A program made the position numbers and the translations under genes. DNA of 64,000 bases from Diplonema papillatum (Eukaryota > Euglenozoa > Diplonemea > Diplonemida > Diplonemidae). Below, one piece after another: positions 42,410-51,767 of this stretch. The stretch is from the NCBI GenBank assembly GCA_030068145.1, contig JAPJBO010000070.1:397165-461164 (forward strand). Direction: 5' to 3'. The notes under the pieces were generated by a model that was not told where the DNA came from, made no database searches, and worked only from the letters and a program-made list of their open reading frames with translations. How positions within the stretch are numbered: the first letter of the stretch is position 1; each line of letters starts with the position of its first letter.

Positions 42410-43100
42410 TGGTTGAACACGGTGGTAGTACACTGTGGTACCCCGTGGTAGCACACTGTGGTACCCCGTGGTGCACGGTGGTAGTACACTGTGGTACCCT
42501 GTACACACTGTAGTAGTACACTGTGGGTAGCCGGTTTCTCCGGGAAAACAATAATAGCTGAGATTTTTTTTTTTTTTTGACCCAGACCCAGGGATTTATA
42601 AGGGGATTTCGGCCTAGAGCAATAGTCCATGTAGATGGACGGGTACCCGTCTTTTGCACCGGGGTGCCGAGCACGTGTTTGTCGACCCCCCAGACCCCCC
42701 CCCCCCCAGTGGTGGTCCAGCCTGTCCAGCCACCCCAGCCAGCCCTGCAAAGTCGTTGAGGGCCCGAAAATTAGTGCCACCACTGTCCTCCACTGTGGAT
42801 CACTATGCACCACCATGCGCTATCGTGTCACTGTGCACACCGCACTAGCGTGGATCACTGTGCATCACCGTGCATCACTGCGCACCGTGTATAGATTCCG
42901 AGCCAGATGTTCCAGAGGGTGGAGGGTGCAGCAGAGAGGTGGGAGAACCAGCAGTTGTCCGGCAAAGGGCGCGTGAGGTTGACGCCGGGTTGGGCCGCTT
43001 GCTCGCCTCCATGACCCCCCCCCCCCCCCCCCTGGGACCCCCTATGGACCCCCCCATGACCCCCCTATGGACCCCCTATGGGCCCCCCCATGACCCCCTA
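42410..43100. repeat. Cluster of GTGGTA, CACTGTGC and CCCCCTATGGA minisatellites
   Basis: Three simple arrays: GTGGTACCCCGTGGTAGCAC-type units (42416-42530), CACTGTGGATCACTATGCAC-type units (42780-42890) and CCCCCTATGGACCCCCC-type units (43015-43100). A C run lies between. A poly-T run follows at 43141-43162. ORFs across these are artefacts. Confidence 0.8.
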
Positions 43101-43619
43101 TGACTGCTGTGGTAGCCTACCCACACCCGCCAGCCCGTGGGTTTTTTTTTTTTTTTTTTTTTGAGGATGGACGGGTGACCCGCCCATCTAGACCGGCGTA
43201 TAAATCCCTGCCCAGACCAGTTTCCAGACCAACTCTGGTCTGGCGACCAGCTGACCCCCCCCAAGCTAGTAGGCTGGCAAAGAGGAAGGGAGGGGTAATA
43301 TTGCATCATCCTGCGTAAAGTCATCTGCACCATGATCGACGGAATTCGCTCTCTAAGTACGGAGTCAAGTCTCGTCTGTATACGCGATGCGGTTTACCGA
43401 AGCCATCGAGCGCCACGGCCAGGGATGGATACGTTTACTCGCTGATCGATGCTACGGCAGTTCCGCAAACCCACTATGCAGCCTGAGTTCATCCCCGCGC
43501 ATCTACGCTCACAAGGCAACCCATGATCACTTCGGTGTGAGGGATCAGTCCTGACCGAGCCTATTGCCTGCCGGGCGCCTGCTCCGTTGCGGTGTTTTGA
43601 AAACTTGGTAACTTTGTGC

Positions 43620-43710
43620 TCAGCGGTCCTACGAATCATGTTCCACGTCCTGTGATTCGTACTTTCAAACTTATCCATGAATCATGTTCTACCTCCTGTG
43701 ATTCGTGTGG
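43620..43710 (+). repeat. Short tandem duplication, about 53 bp
   Basis: GAATCATGTTCCACGTCC then TGTGATTCGTACTTTC is repeated as GAATCATGTTCTACCTCC then TGTGATTCGTGTGGAC. Two units, no coding meaning. Confidence 0.7.
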
Positions 43711-43854
43711 ACTTTTAACAACCTTGTACCTTCCTACTGCATGACAGGTTCTGCATCTGTTCATTGGGTAACTTATTTTGTTCCCGTTTTTCCGTTGAAA
43801 GAAACCAAGGACCCAGAAGACCCACCCTTCCTGTTGATCTTGCAGCACCAACCG

Positions 43855-44110
43855 CCGGTCAGGCAGTCCAGGCTGGTCGGACTCTGGTCAGCCGGACTAG
43901 ACTGGTCAGGCTGTCCAGCCTCCAGCCTGCCCCCGCTGGTCAGGCAGTCCGGGCTGGTCGACTGTCTGGTCAGGCTGTCCAGGCTGTCTGGTTTGTCCAG
44001 GCTATTTGGACTGTCTGGTCTGTTCAGGCTGTCCAGGCTGTCCAGGCTGTCTAGACTGTCCAGGCTGTCTGGTCAGTCCGGCTGGTCGGACTGGCTGGTC
44101 GGGTCAGGTT
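43855..44110 (+). repeat. Minisatellite of CAGGCTGTC words
   Basis: Irregular tandem copies of CAGGCTGTCC / GGTCAGGC / CAGTCCGGCTGGTC over about 250 bp, ending just before the palindromic MITE. The Leu/Ser/Gly-rich ORFs here are translation of the repeat. Confidence 0.85.
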
Positions 44111-44118
44111 CTGTGGTC

Positions 44119-44255
44119 AACAATTTTTGTTCCCTTATATCCCAATGGGACAACAAATTTTGTTCCCTTATATCCCAATGGGATTGCCTTGCCCAAGGCA
44201 ATCCCATTGGGATATAAGGGAACAAAATTTCAAGTGTTCGGATATAAGGGAATTA
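44119..44255. mobile_element. Palindromic MITE-like element, TTATATCCC family, copy 2
   Basis: Contains a perfect inverted repeat with 37-base arms (44155-44191 and 44194-44230) and a 2-base loop. The left arm runs AAATTTTGTTCCC ... ATTGCCTTG. A further outward GTTCCCTTATATCCC copy lies at 44129. It shares layout with 40946-41107 and is much better paired, suggesting more recent activity. Non-coding. Confidence 0.85.
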
Positions 44256-46009
44256 CACCTAAAACAAAACTACGCATCTTTCGAACTAACCACCAGGTTT
44301 TCTGCATCCTAGATGTCCGTAAGGGGTGAAGAAGCCGGTGTTTTTGTGCCTCCGTCTACTTATTTGTCCGCCAGAATTAAAAACGCCACAATTAACGCCG
44401 CCACAATTAAAAGCGCCAGGGGTTCGCTTCGTTCGTTCTGTAAGCCTGCCGTCTTCTACCCCCGGAATCCAAACTGAGACTGGAAGAATTCCCGCAAAGA
44501 CTCGGTACGCATCGAAGCTCGCACCTCAGTGAGGAAGGGAGTACACTGCGGAGATGGGGCGCATGAGGAGCAGTTGATGAAGGACTTCACCGACACCGTG
44601 CTCAACGCTAAGCAGGACAGGAAGAATGGGTGTGGTTGGATTATTCGTGCCATCTGGAACTATGTGCCTACCATCCACTACGGCCAGTTGTGCTTGCGCA
44701 AGGCCCACACAAGAGAACCCAATTACCAATCAGCGCAAAGCAGCACACCGTGCGCACGGCAGCAAAAACAGTGCAGAAGCGCCTGAGAATAGTTCTCCAA
44801 ATACTGAGTCTTCGGGCTACCGCAAAGAGCATCTGGCGGACATTGATTGACGAACCAGAACACTGAACAATGACGAGGTTTCCCCCACAGGACACCCAGA
44901 TTGATTTCTTGATGAAAAGCAACGCCCGCCCGCTAGTTAGGCTCCTCCTCCAGCTCCTCGGAGCCAAATAAATAAGTGAAAAGAAAATTCGGGAAAACTG
45001 GATCCGCCAGAAATAAAAACGCCACTATTAAAGACGACGTAGTTAAAGCCGCCAGAAGGACCGTCTCCTGTAAACGTGATTCGGAAAAGAAAAGGCGAGT
45101 GGGCAAGGCATGCAGTGTTTTCTACGTTCTGCCGTTTCACACAATCTTGGTTGTACATACGCTTTCTTTTTTTACATGAACGTCAGCTCGGAAGAAATGC
45201 TCGACGAAGCTGCCAGACAAAGAACTGAAGGGATCCCGAGTGCTGTACCTACCGAACCACGTGTTGAACAGCCGTGAGGTCATGCGGGTCTACCCCTGCA
45301 CGACAAGACACACGAACACAACAGGGGAAAAAAGTAGCGAAAAAAACAACACACGGTGAAGAACAAAGTCCTACGAGGAATAGGTGCGAGGCCTTGGCCT
45401 GTTTAGGTATCTCACCTTTGGTACGGATGCATCCCGCCTCTGCCAGCTTCTGGGTTTCGATGAAATGCTGGTGATAACCGCCCCATCATGACCTGCGTCG
45501 TGACCTTGCACGACCACCGTGCCCAATGGGCGACCACTGTAAAACGAGTAGGGCTGCATACCTTTTTTTCTTGGATGATTCTCTTGCGGTGCTGTCGATC
45601 TGGAGCCGCGACACCCTGCCACGGAAGCGAGCCGTTCCCTGGTGGTTAGTGTGGTGTGAACACAAATGCTCACAAATGTCGTTTGTCCTTCGAAAATGAC
45701 CCTGGCTGTTCCACGAGCGAGAGGATCCGTTGTTCTTCGTGTTAACAATGCATGGTTGGGACCGGGGATTAGTAGTTGGCAGCGTACTACATGAAACTTA
45801 CCAAAGCAGGTGAGTTCAAAGGATATCGTCCCTTGGCTGCCAAAACGCGGGAGCACGAGCTTCTGACTGTGGCGAGCCATGGCCAGATCTCGTCGAGTGA
45901 CCTACTGCCACATGCAAAGCCTGCGCCCGCACCCTGGCAAAAAGACAGGCGCTTCGTTTTGTTGGTGCGTGCCGGTTGATCGTGTTCCCACTTGTATTAC
46001 CGTATTTCT
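44256..46009. other. No recognised gene; small repeats
   Basis: Repeated ATTAAAAACGCCAC / GCCGCCACAATTAAAAGCGC words at 44380-44425 and a related set at 45005-45055. A sequence with CCCTGGCAAAAAGACAGGCG near 45930 resembles GGGGAAAAGACAGGCGC near 40250, another dispersed repeat. No protein-like ORF. Confidence 0.35.
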
Positions 46010-46132
46010 AAAAATGTTGGACCCCCTAAAAAGTTGGCCGGAAAAAATGTTGGCCGGAAACAAACCTGGCGGTTTTGGGGGGGCGCCAGGTTTATTTCCG
46101 GCCAACATTTTTTCCAACCAACATTTTTTTTG
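46010..46132. mobile_element. Small foldback element, TTGGCCGG type
   Basis: Inverted repeats around a G-rich centre: AAAATGTTGG ... TTGGCCGGAAACAAACCTGG on the left and CCAGGTTTATTTCCGGCCAA ... CCAACATTTTTTTT on the right, with GCGGTTTTGGGGGGGCG between. It resembles a foldback MITE of about 120 bp. There is no coding sequence and no second copy is visible in this window. Confidence 0.65.
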
Positions 46133-46446
46133 GTAAAAGCAAGTTGTACTTAGCAGATTTCATACTACACCTAGTTAGGGCAGGGCCTTCACCGGAAGCT
46201 GTTCTCCCGCCTACAGGGATAGCGCGTTTGCTGGGATCGCCGACGGCTTAGATACACGGGCCGTCATGATCGCCATCACCGACGGCTTCTTAGCCTCCAA
46301 AAAGCACGTGCAAGTTTACGTATAAGAGCGGGAATCCAGTTGAGGAGCCACGTCGTTGCCGAACTTACCGTCATGATGCTCATTGTCGACCCGAGTTTCG
46401 TCGGCTCTCCGCAGGCTTTTGCCACAGCGAACGAACCCGCCAGCGA

Positions 46447-46486
46447 CCGCGCCCGACCTCGCTCCCGTGAGCGAGGTCGGGCGCGG
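46447..46486. repeat. Perfect hairpin, 18-bp GC-rich stem
   Basis: Arm CCGCGCCCGACCTCGCTC (46447-46464), loop CCGT, arm GAGCGAGGTCGGGCGCGG (46469-46486). The pairing is exact. It has no T run after it on either side, so it is not a bacterial-type terminator. It may be a small palindromic element or a structured RNA segment. Confidence 0.9.
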
Positions 46487-47811
46487 TGACATGAATCGAT
46501 CAAAAATATTGCATGTCTAATACTCTCCAGGGAAAATACTTTCGGAAAGGGGGACTATGGACCTACGGAAGTGGCTGGTGGTACCACGTGGGTTGTTGCC
46601 GCCTCCGGCCCCAGGGACGGCGAGCGATTCTAGCATCACAAAGAAAGCCGGATATTGGCTTTGGGGAGGCGGGTTATCTTCCGCGTGCGCTACGTTCCAG
46701 CTGCCGTCTTTTAGCCTGCGCAATACATTCAAGGGCGACCCACAAGATTGTTAGCACTAACAACCTCCCAAAACTGTGCGAACATGATGATGTGTTTGCA
46801 TGTACCTCTCAGTCGCTGTGGTGCTGCTACTCAATAAAGTACTCCAGGTTCGTCACTCGGTGATGTCAAGCAGTGGTCGAGAATCACCGACCAGCTTAAA
46901 TACGACCGAGAAGGAGAGCCACTCAGTAGGCCGAGGCATTCCCGCAGCGGCAACATTCTTCGTTTATAACTAACACTCTACATTCCGCGTACCGCATGCT
47001 TTCTTCACTTTCAAAAAGTGCGCCACTCGCAGTGTATCGAAGACAGCTGACAGACATTCTAACATTTAACATGAAGTAATGATATCTTCTTGTCTCAAGA
47101 AGTTGTTTTCTTGCTCTCGAGCTTCCAGATTGCCACGAAAGCCCTACGGGCTGTTAAACTCTCGTACAAGAAAACAACGTTCTCTCGGCGAATAAATAGC
47201 TGTTAATCAAGAGCTGCAGTGCCCTTGCAGCATGGCCCCCGTAATTGCGAAAGGCCAGCAACTCCAGTTCTTCCTAAGGAATCCTGGATGCTCCGATTGA
47301 GGGCTGTGGGAAGCCCGGCAACATGCCGTGCGACAGGAACACACAATCGACGATGACGCTTTTTCTGAGTCTGAAATGGGCTGTTGTTCGGATTGAACAA
47401 CGATCGCGTCCTCCCACGGGCTGTCAGACTTTCCGAGCTGCAGCCTCAGGTTGCCTCACGACGACTGCGCGGCAAAAGTAAATATTACAAGGCTGGCACC
47501 GTCTGGAAATCCTTCATCCAGCCTTGCACAACGCAGTTTCCACCTGAATATGGCAGGCGGGTCTGCATTTGGCTTGGAAGCCCTTCGCATTCCGTCGAAA
47601 GGGTTCGTTTCAAGGCAGGTTTGAGCTTCCCAACAACAAAATGTGGTGACCGGCCCCGAAAGGAAAGCTGATGTCACGTGGAAGGCGTGCCGCAGGGGAA
47701 TCCGCTCGATCCAACTGCTGCTGGTCGCTCAGCCCACGAAGCGTGCATCTACGTGATATGGTAGGGGTGCGATTGACTTTCTCTGAAGCTTCGAGCTGGC
47801 GAAATACATAC
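46487..47811. other. No confident coding exon; expected site of a missing kinase exon
   Basis: Downstream (minus strand) of CK1 exon 3 one would expect the G..LPWQG exon. A frame near 47.7 kb gives no such motif, and the acceptor-like ATCAG at about 47670 does not lead to kinase sequence. Short ORFs on both strands are without motifs. The word CGACCCACAAGATTGTTAGC at 46735 recalls similar words at 26.8 and 40.39 kb, a dispersed repeat. Confidence 0.35.
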
Positions 47812-47989
47812 CAAGATATGCAAATAAGTAGCACAGCGCTTCCATATCGTCTCTTCGCGCTTGCTCGTGGCCGAGGTGAGAGGCGATCGACGAGTACCGT
47901 GCGGTCCCGATGAATCCTTTGTCCATCTTGAAACAGATATGGGATCCTGTCTTCGGGTCGCAGTACTGCTTCGCAAGGCCGAAGTCGAT
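47812..47989 (-). CDS. Casein kinase 1-like exon 3 (DFG to helix F)
   Basis: The minus strand begins after an acceptor CATCAG with [18 protein letters not shown] and continues [39 protein letters not shown], then a GTATGT donor. This is the CK1 activation segment (DFG; GTARY.S...H.G.EQ.RRDD.E...Y). It follows exon 2 in phase (VYM-IDFG). It ends in phase 1, and the next exon is not identified. All motif residues needed for this part are present. Confidence 0.88.
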
Positions 47990-48253
47990 CTGATGGCGGT
48001 TGGCAGAGTTTCGGGTTAAGGACTACCGACCCTGTCGGAAGTGCCTTTTCTGTCTCACGAAAGTGGTGGCTGCAGGTGAAGGCCCACCTAATGGCGGAGG
48101 CCCACATTCTTTGACTTGTTTTGATCTGTACTGCCGTGCACAAATTGCGCAGGCGACGGCTGCAGGTTGGGCCCTCAACATTCCATCTCACGAAATAGAA
48201 AACTACTCAACGACGTCTGGGTGTTGGCCTCACAAAAATGGGATGTTGCATAC

Positions 48254-48369
48254 CATATACACGATGTTCGCTTTCGCCTGCATGCCCATCACGAAGTTCT
48301 CGGGTTTGATGTCTCGGTGAATGAAGCCAGTGCGGTGCACAACTTCCACAAGACGAACCATCTGCATGC
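48254..48369 (-). CDS. Casein kinase 1-like exon 2 (catalytic loop)
   Basis: The acceptor TCAG precedes 48369, and the exon encodes MQMVRLVEVVHRTGFIHRDI, KPENFVMGMQAKANIVYM, followed by a GTATGC donor. HRDIKPENF is the catalytic loop of CK1 kinases, with the catalytic Asp present. It joins exon 1 (MMI-S-M-QMV) and exon 3 in frame, giving intron 1 of about 243 bp and intron 2 of about 264 bp. Confidence 0.88.
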
Positions 48370-48612
48370 CTGACGGATTGAAGAGTGATGCGATGCATCG
48401 AGGATATCCCTCTGCGCCGACGGCGTGTAAAATATGAATGAATAGCAGACTCGGACAGGAGAAGTATATCAACCGCTTCATGTCTCAACCCGAAATCCAC
48501 ACTGCCATGGAAGATAATGAAGCCGATGAAAAGCCCATCTTAACATATGCCGAGATCCTGCTATCGAGACGAAGGATGATGCGAAATGAGAGAGCTAAAT
48601 ACGTTCACATAC

Positions 48613-48877
48613 TGATCATCATCACGGTCTTGAGCGACAGATGGCGGTTGCAGTACGTCAGGAGATCCTCGATGCTCGGTCCGAGCAGGTCCATCGCTAT
48701 TATGCGAAACGGTCCTTCATGTCCTTTGTACATGACCTCAGGGATACCGGGTGCCCGACGCCTCGCAAGCAGTTTGTAAGTTCGGTACTCCATCTCAAGT
48801 TGCGAGTGGGAGACGGTTTTCCGTTCTAACTTCAGGGCGACATCTCTACCCGTAATAAGGTCCAGGGCATGATACAC
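48613..48877 (-). CDS. Casein kinase 1-like exon 1 of the visible part (ATP-binding lobe)
   Basis: After an acceptor TTGCAG at 48878-48883 the minus strand encodes VYHALDLITGRDVALKLERK, then EMEYRTYKLLARRRAPGIPE, VMYKGHEGPFRIIAMDLLGP, SIEDLLTYCNRHLSLKTVMM and a GTATGT donor. It has the ATP-binding Lys (ALKLE) and the CK1 signature LLGPSIEDLL. CK1 enzymes are Ser/Thr kinases in many signalling and trafficking pathways. The glycine-rich loop and start Met must be in an upstream exon, which I cannot find in the 400 bp before the LINE begins. Confidence 0.9.
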
Positions 48878-49266
48878 CTGCAAGTGTTTTGATATGCTCT
48901 ATTAGTTGCCCCAATCGGCGAAAGTCCAAGAAATGCATGATCGCGGTTGAAGTGTGCCCAGTTCTAGACTGTTTCGTGCTGGTTAACCGATACGGACGGG
49001 AGACCTATATTGATGTCAAGAAATGGTGTTTAGACTTGCTGCTGTGAACCGACGCGTTATGAAAGCATTTCGAGGAGCCCATTATGTAGCCGTGAGCGTC
49101 TTGAGCCATTTCTCATGGAGTCGGAAGGCAAGGACTACCCGTCCGAACATCCGACAGGGATCGCTACAACCGATTCTCAATACCTGTATCGCTGCTTCCA
49201 GAGCCAATGCCAGCAAGAAGGACCCCCATCCCGCCTCAGCGTCGACCGGAGGCTCGAAAACACGGA

Positions 49267-49296
49267 CCCCACACACACACACACACACACACACAT
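49267..49296 (+). repeat. (AC)n tract at the 5' junction of LINE-A copy 1
   Basis: About 28 bases of CA repeat end directly before the first LINE-A homologous codons (CAG AAG TGG at 49303). The same kind of tract lies before copies 2 and 3. Confidence 0.95.
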
Positions 49297-49681
49297 GCAC
49301 CACAGAAGTGGGAGTCCGCGAGATCTCTGTCACAGACAGCGTGGGAGCACAGCGACTCGCTTGCGACATTGCATGGACCTTTCGCCTTCTTCAAAGAAGC
49401 GCTAGACGGACTCGGGTGGCGATGGGTGGCACCAACCAGCATCGCCTACACGAACGAAGCCGGAGACGAGGTAGTGCATGATGCAGCGGCACAGGACAAC
49501 ACGAAGCTTCTACAGCACGACCTGCGATACGCTTTGAGACTACGCGAAATGGCTCAGCTTGCGGCAAGGCGGGGAGGAGACTTCGGGGGAGTGCGGGACG
49601 GGGTGGATTACCAGACAACCCGGCACCTGCTGGAGATGCACGATTTCCCACTCACCGCGTATCAAGCCGGCATGCTGAAAG

Positions 49682-51767
49682 TCGGGCTGGCGATGAGGAG
49701 CATGGAGGAGTGTGGACACATATGGGAACCTATCTCGCACGCTACGACGGAATGGTACAGTGTTCGACCCGCTGACCTCGTCGCCCTCGAAGAGGGGGCA
49801 CGAAGTGAGGGCGGACCTGAGAACGAGGACGTGGGCCCGACTGATGGCGAGAAGGCCAGGATATCAGGGGCTGGAAAGAGCCGACTTGGAGCGCACGAAT
49901 GCGTTCTGGAAGACGAGGGAATGTTCCGCGCACACGGCGAAGCTAATTCGAGTCGCGATTGCGGGGGGTGTGAACACGGCGGAGTTCACGTCGCGGATGA
50001 GGCAGGCCGGAGCTGAGCCGCAGGCGCCCAGCTGCAAGCACTGTGGGAGCGGCGTGACGGAGAACGAACAGCATATCTACTGGGACTGCGACGCATACTC
50101 ACACATTCGCCGGCGGGAAGCATACGCCGGGCTGATGGCGGCCAACCGAACCGAGTGGCCCCGATGCACGCTGGAACATGGTGTGGTTGTACCGGAGAAC
50201 GCCCACTTATCGAGGCGGCTCCAGGAGATGATGGCTGAAATCCTTGCGGAACGGGCAGGGCTCGAAGCACGTGGCTGGGTAGCCAGGAACCCCACGACCC
50301 CCTGGTCGAGAGCGGATGCGATGCCTGCCGAGAAATTTGACCACCCCTTTGCGCGGATTGCCCCGGCATGGACGTGGGAGCGAAACAAGACCTGGGGACT
50401 ACCGACGTTTTATGCGTTGGTAGCGTGGCTGTCTGACATGCAGTGGACCGAGAGCGGGCAGGCGTCAATGCTAGAGCTTGCGATCGACTTTGAACTCTTC
50501 TCGGGCCTCAGCATGCCGCTGCACGGGAATGCGCCGAAGGGGGTGAGAGAACGGGGAAACGTCCTGCGCTGCATGATGAGCGCGTTGGACAAGCTGGCGG
50601 CACAGCAAGGGCTGGGAAGCTGCATGAGAGGGGAGAGGGTGTGCCCGACGACGTCGCTGTCGTTCATGGGCATCTCGGGGATATCGGGTATACGGCCCAG
50701 GCCACGCTTTCGCGAGGCACACACGGGGACGATACTTGAGGAACAAGTGAAAGGAAGCGATGTAGGGACGCAGTGCCCGGCGTACCCTGACTGGACGATC
50801 GGGAGAGCGGCGAGGTGGGCCCTGCCTGCCCCACCACAACTGCACCCAGACCCCGTGCATATGCCGGGTGTCGATATAGAGAAGGCACTCGTCACGTGCG
50901 CGACCCATCACAAAGGGAAGTGTGAGGCGTGCAGAGCACTCGTCCGAAGGGACGTTCCCACGGTAGAGATGTGCTGCCGGCACCATCACCACGCGAACGA
51001 TGGGCAGCCGATCGCGGTGTGCACAGAGCACAGCACGACGAAGTGCGGCGAGTGCAAGACGGCGGCGGCGTGTTGCCGCAGCGGGCATCATGCCTGCCGC
51101 ACGCATGGCAGAGGAACCTGCCAAGAGTGCAAAAGGCTCCCTACGCTGACGCAGAGGCGACCGGCGGCATGTTGCAGCCGCGGCCACCACCAGTCCAACG
51201 AACCGAACGTCCCGTCAACCCCCGGACGCAACAAGAAGAAGAGGCCCTCCTCACCCACCCAGGTGGGCGTACAACGGGGAACGCCAGTAGGAAAGCGAGC
51301 GGCGCAAGCGCCGCCCGCGGCAACGAAAAAGGAGACGGCGGCAACCGGACGGGCGACCAAGAGGCCGCCACCAACGCCAGGAACCAGCGAACGACCAGCG
51401 CTGAAGAAGAGGGTGCTTGGCACCCCGAAGGAAGGCCCGATCGCCGGCCGCAAGCGGAAGAAGACGAAGGCGACTACCCCCGACTCAGGGGTGCATCGAA
51501 GGAAGAAGAAGGTTCCGAGGGCAAGCAGCTCTCAGAAACGACCGGGGACCACGGGCACGCCAATGCCCTCGAAAGTGAAAAACGGGCACACGTGCCCGCC
51601 CTCGTACTCGCCGACTCAGTCTCTGGAATCGCAAGAAAGCCAAACCCCGCTAGCTCCACAAATGCTCGACCTTGACGACGCAATGGCAGGTGACGACGTC
51701 ATCCGATAACCTGACTTTCAAGGCAGTGCATGTTAATCCGTGTGGTTCATGTACTTAAAAGAACTCA
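49682..51767 (+). mobile_element. LINE-B, 5'-truncated insertion in LINE-A copy 1
   Basis: Bounded by a 10-bp target-site duplication ATGCTGAAAG (49672-49681 and 51768-51777) that lies within the LINE-A codons for M-L-K. The inserted 2086 bp begin inside coding sequence (5' truncation) and end with a 58-nt 3' UTR, TAACCTGACTTTCAAGGC ... TTAAAAGAACTC, with no poly-A or AC tail. It is related to LINE-A but a distinct family. Confidence 0.85.
49697..51709 (+). CDS. LINE-B ORF2 C-terminal fragment with Cys/His repeats
   Basis: The frame is open from just after a TGA at 49694. There is no reason to believe a true start here; it is the 3' part of an ORF2. It carries a knuckle (CKHCGSGVTENEQHIYWDCD), a linker domain similar to LINE-A (TWGLPTFYALVAWLSDMQWT ... 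LELAIDFELFSGLSMP) and about 120 residues where LINE-A has RNase H but no RNase H motif. Three Cys/His units follow (CATHHKGKCEACRAL...CCRHHHH; CTEHSTTKCGECKT..CCRSGHH; CRTHGRGTCQECKR...CCSRGHH), then a Lys/Pro/Thr-rich tail with several basic clusters and an acidic end. It is presumably a nucleic-acid-binding C-terminus. Confidence 0.75.
   Translation, partial: GAWRSVDTYGNLSRTLRRNGTVFDPLTSSPSKRGHEVRADLRTRTWARLMARRPGYQGLERADLERTNAFWKTRECSAHTAKLIRVAIAGGVNTAEFTSRMRQAGAEPQAPSCKHCGSGVTENEQHIYWDCDAYSHIRRREAYAGLMAANRTEWPRCTLEHGVVVPENAHLSRRLQEMMAEILAERAGLEARGWVARNPTTPWSRADAMPAEKFDHPFARIAPAWTWERNKTWGLPTFYALVAWLSDMQWTESGQASMLELAIDFELFSGLSMPLHGNAPKGVRERGNVLRCMMSALDKLAAQQGLGSCMRGERVCPTTSLSFMGISGISGIRPRPRFREAHTGTILEEQVKGSDVGTQCPAYPDWTIGRAARWALPAPPQLHPDPVHMPGVDIEKALVTCATHHKGKCEACRALVRRDVPTVEMCCRHHHHANDGQPIAVCTEHSTTKCGECKTAAACCRSGHHACRTHGRGTCQECKRLPTLTQRRPAACCSRGHHQSNEPNVPSTPGRNKKKRPSSPTQVGVQRGTPVGKRAAQAPPAATKKETAATGRATKRPPPTPGTSERPALKKRVLGTPKEGPIAGRKRKKTKATTPDSGVHRRKKKVPRASSSQKRPGTTGTPMPSKVKNGHTCPPSYSPTQSLESQESQTPLAPQMLDLDDAMAGDDVIR

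Noticed and set aside
47600-47740. Fourth casein kinase exon directly after exon 3
   Set aside because: An acceptor-like ATCAG exists, but the following sequence has no LPWQG-type motif in the required phase.
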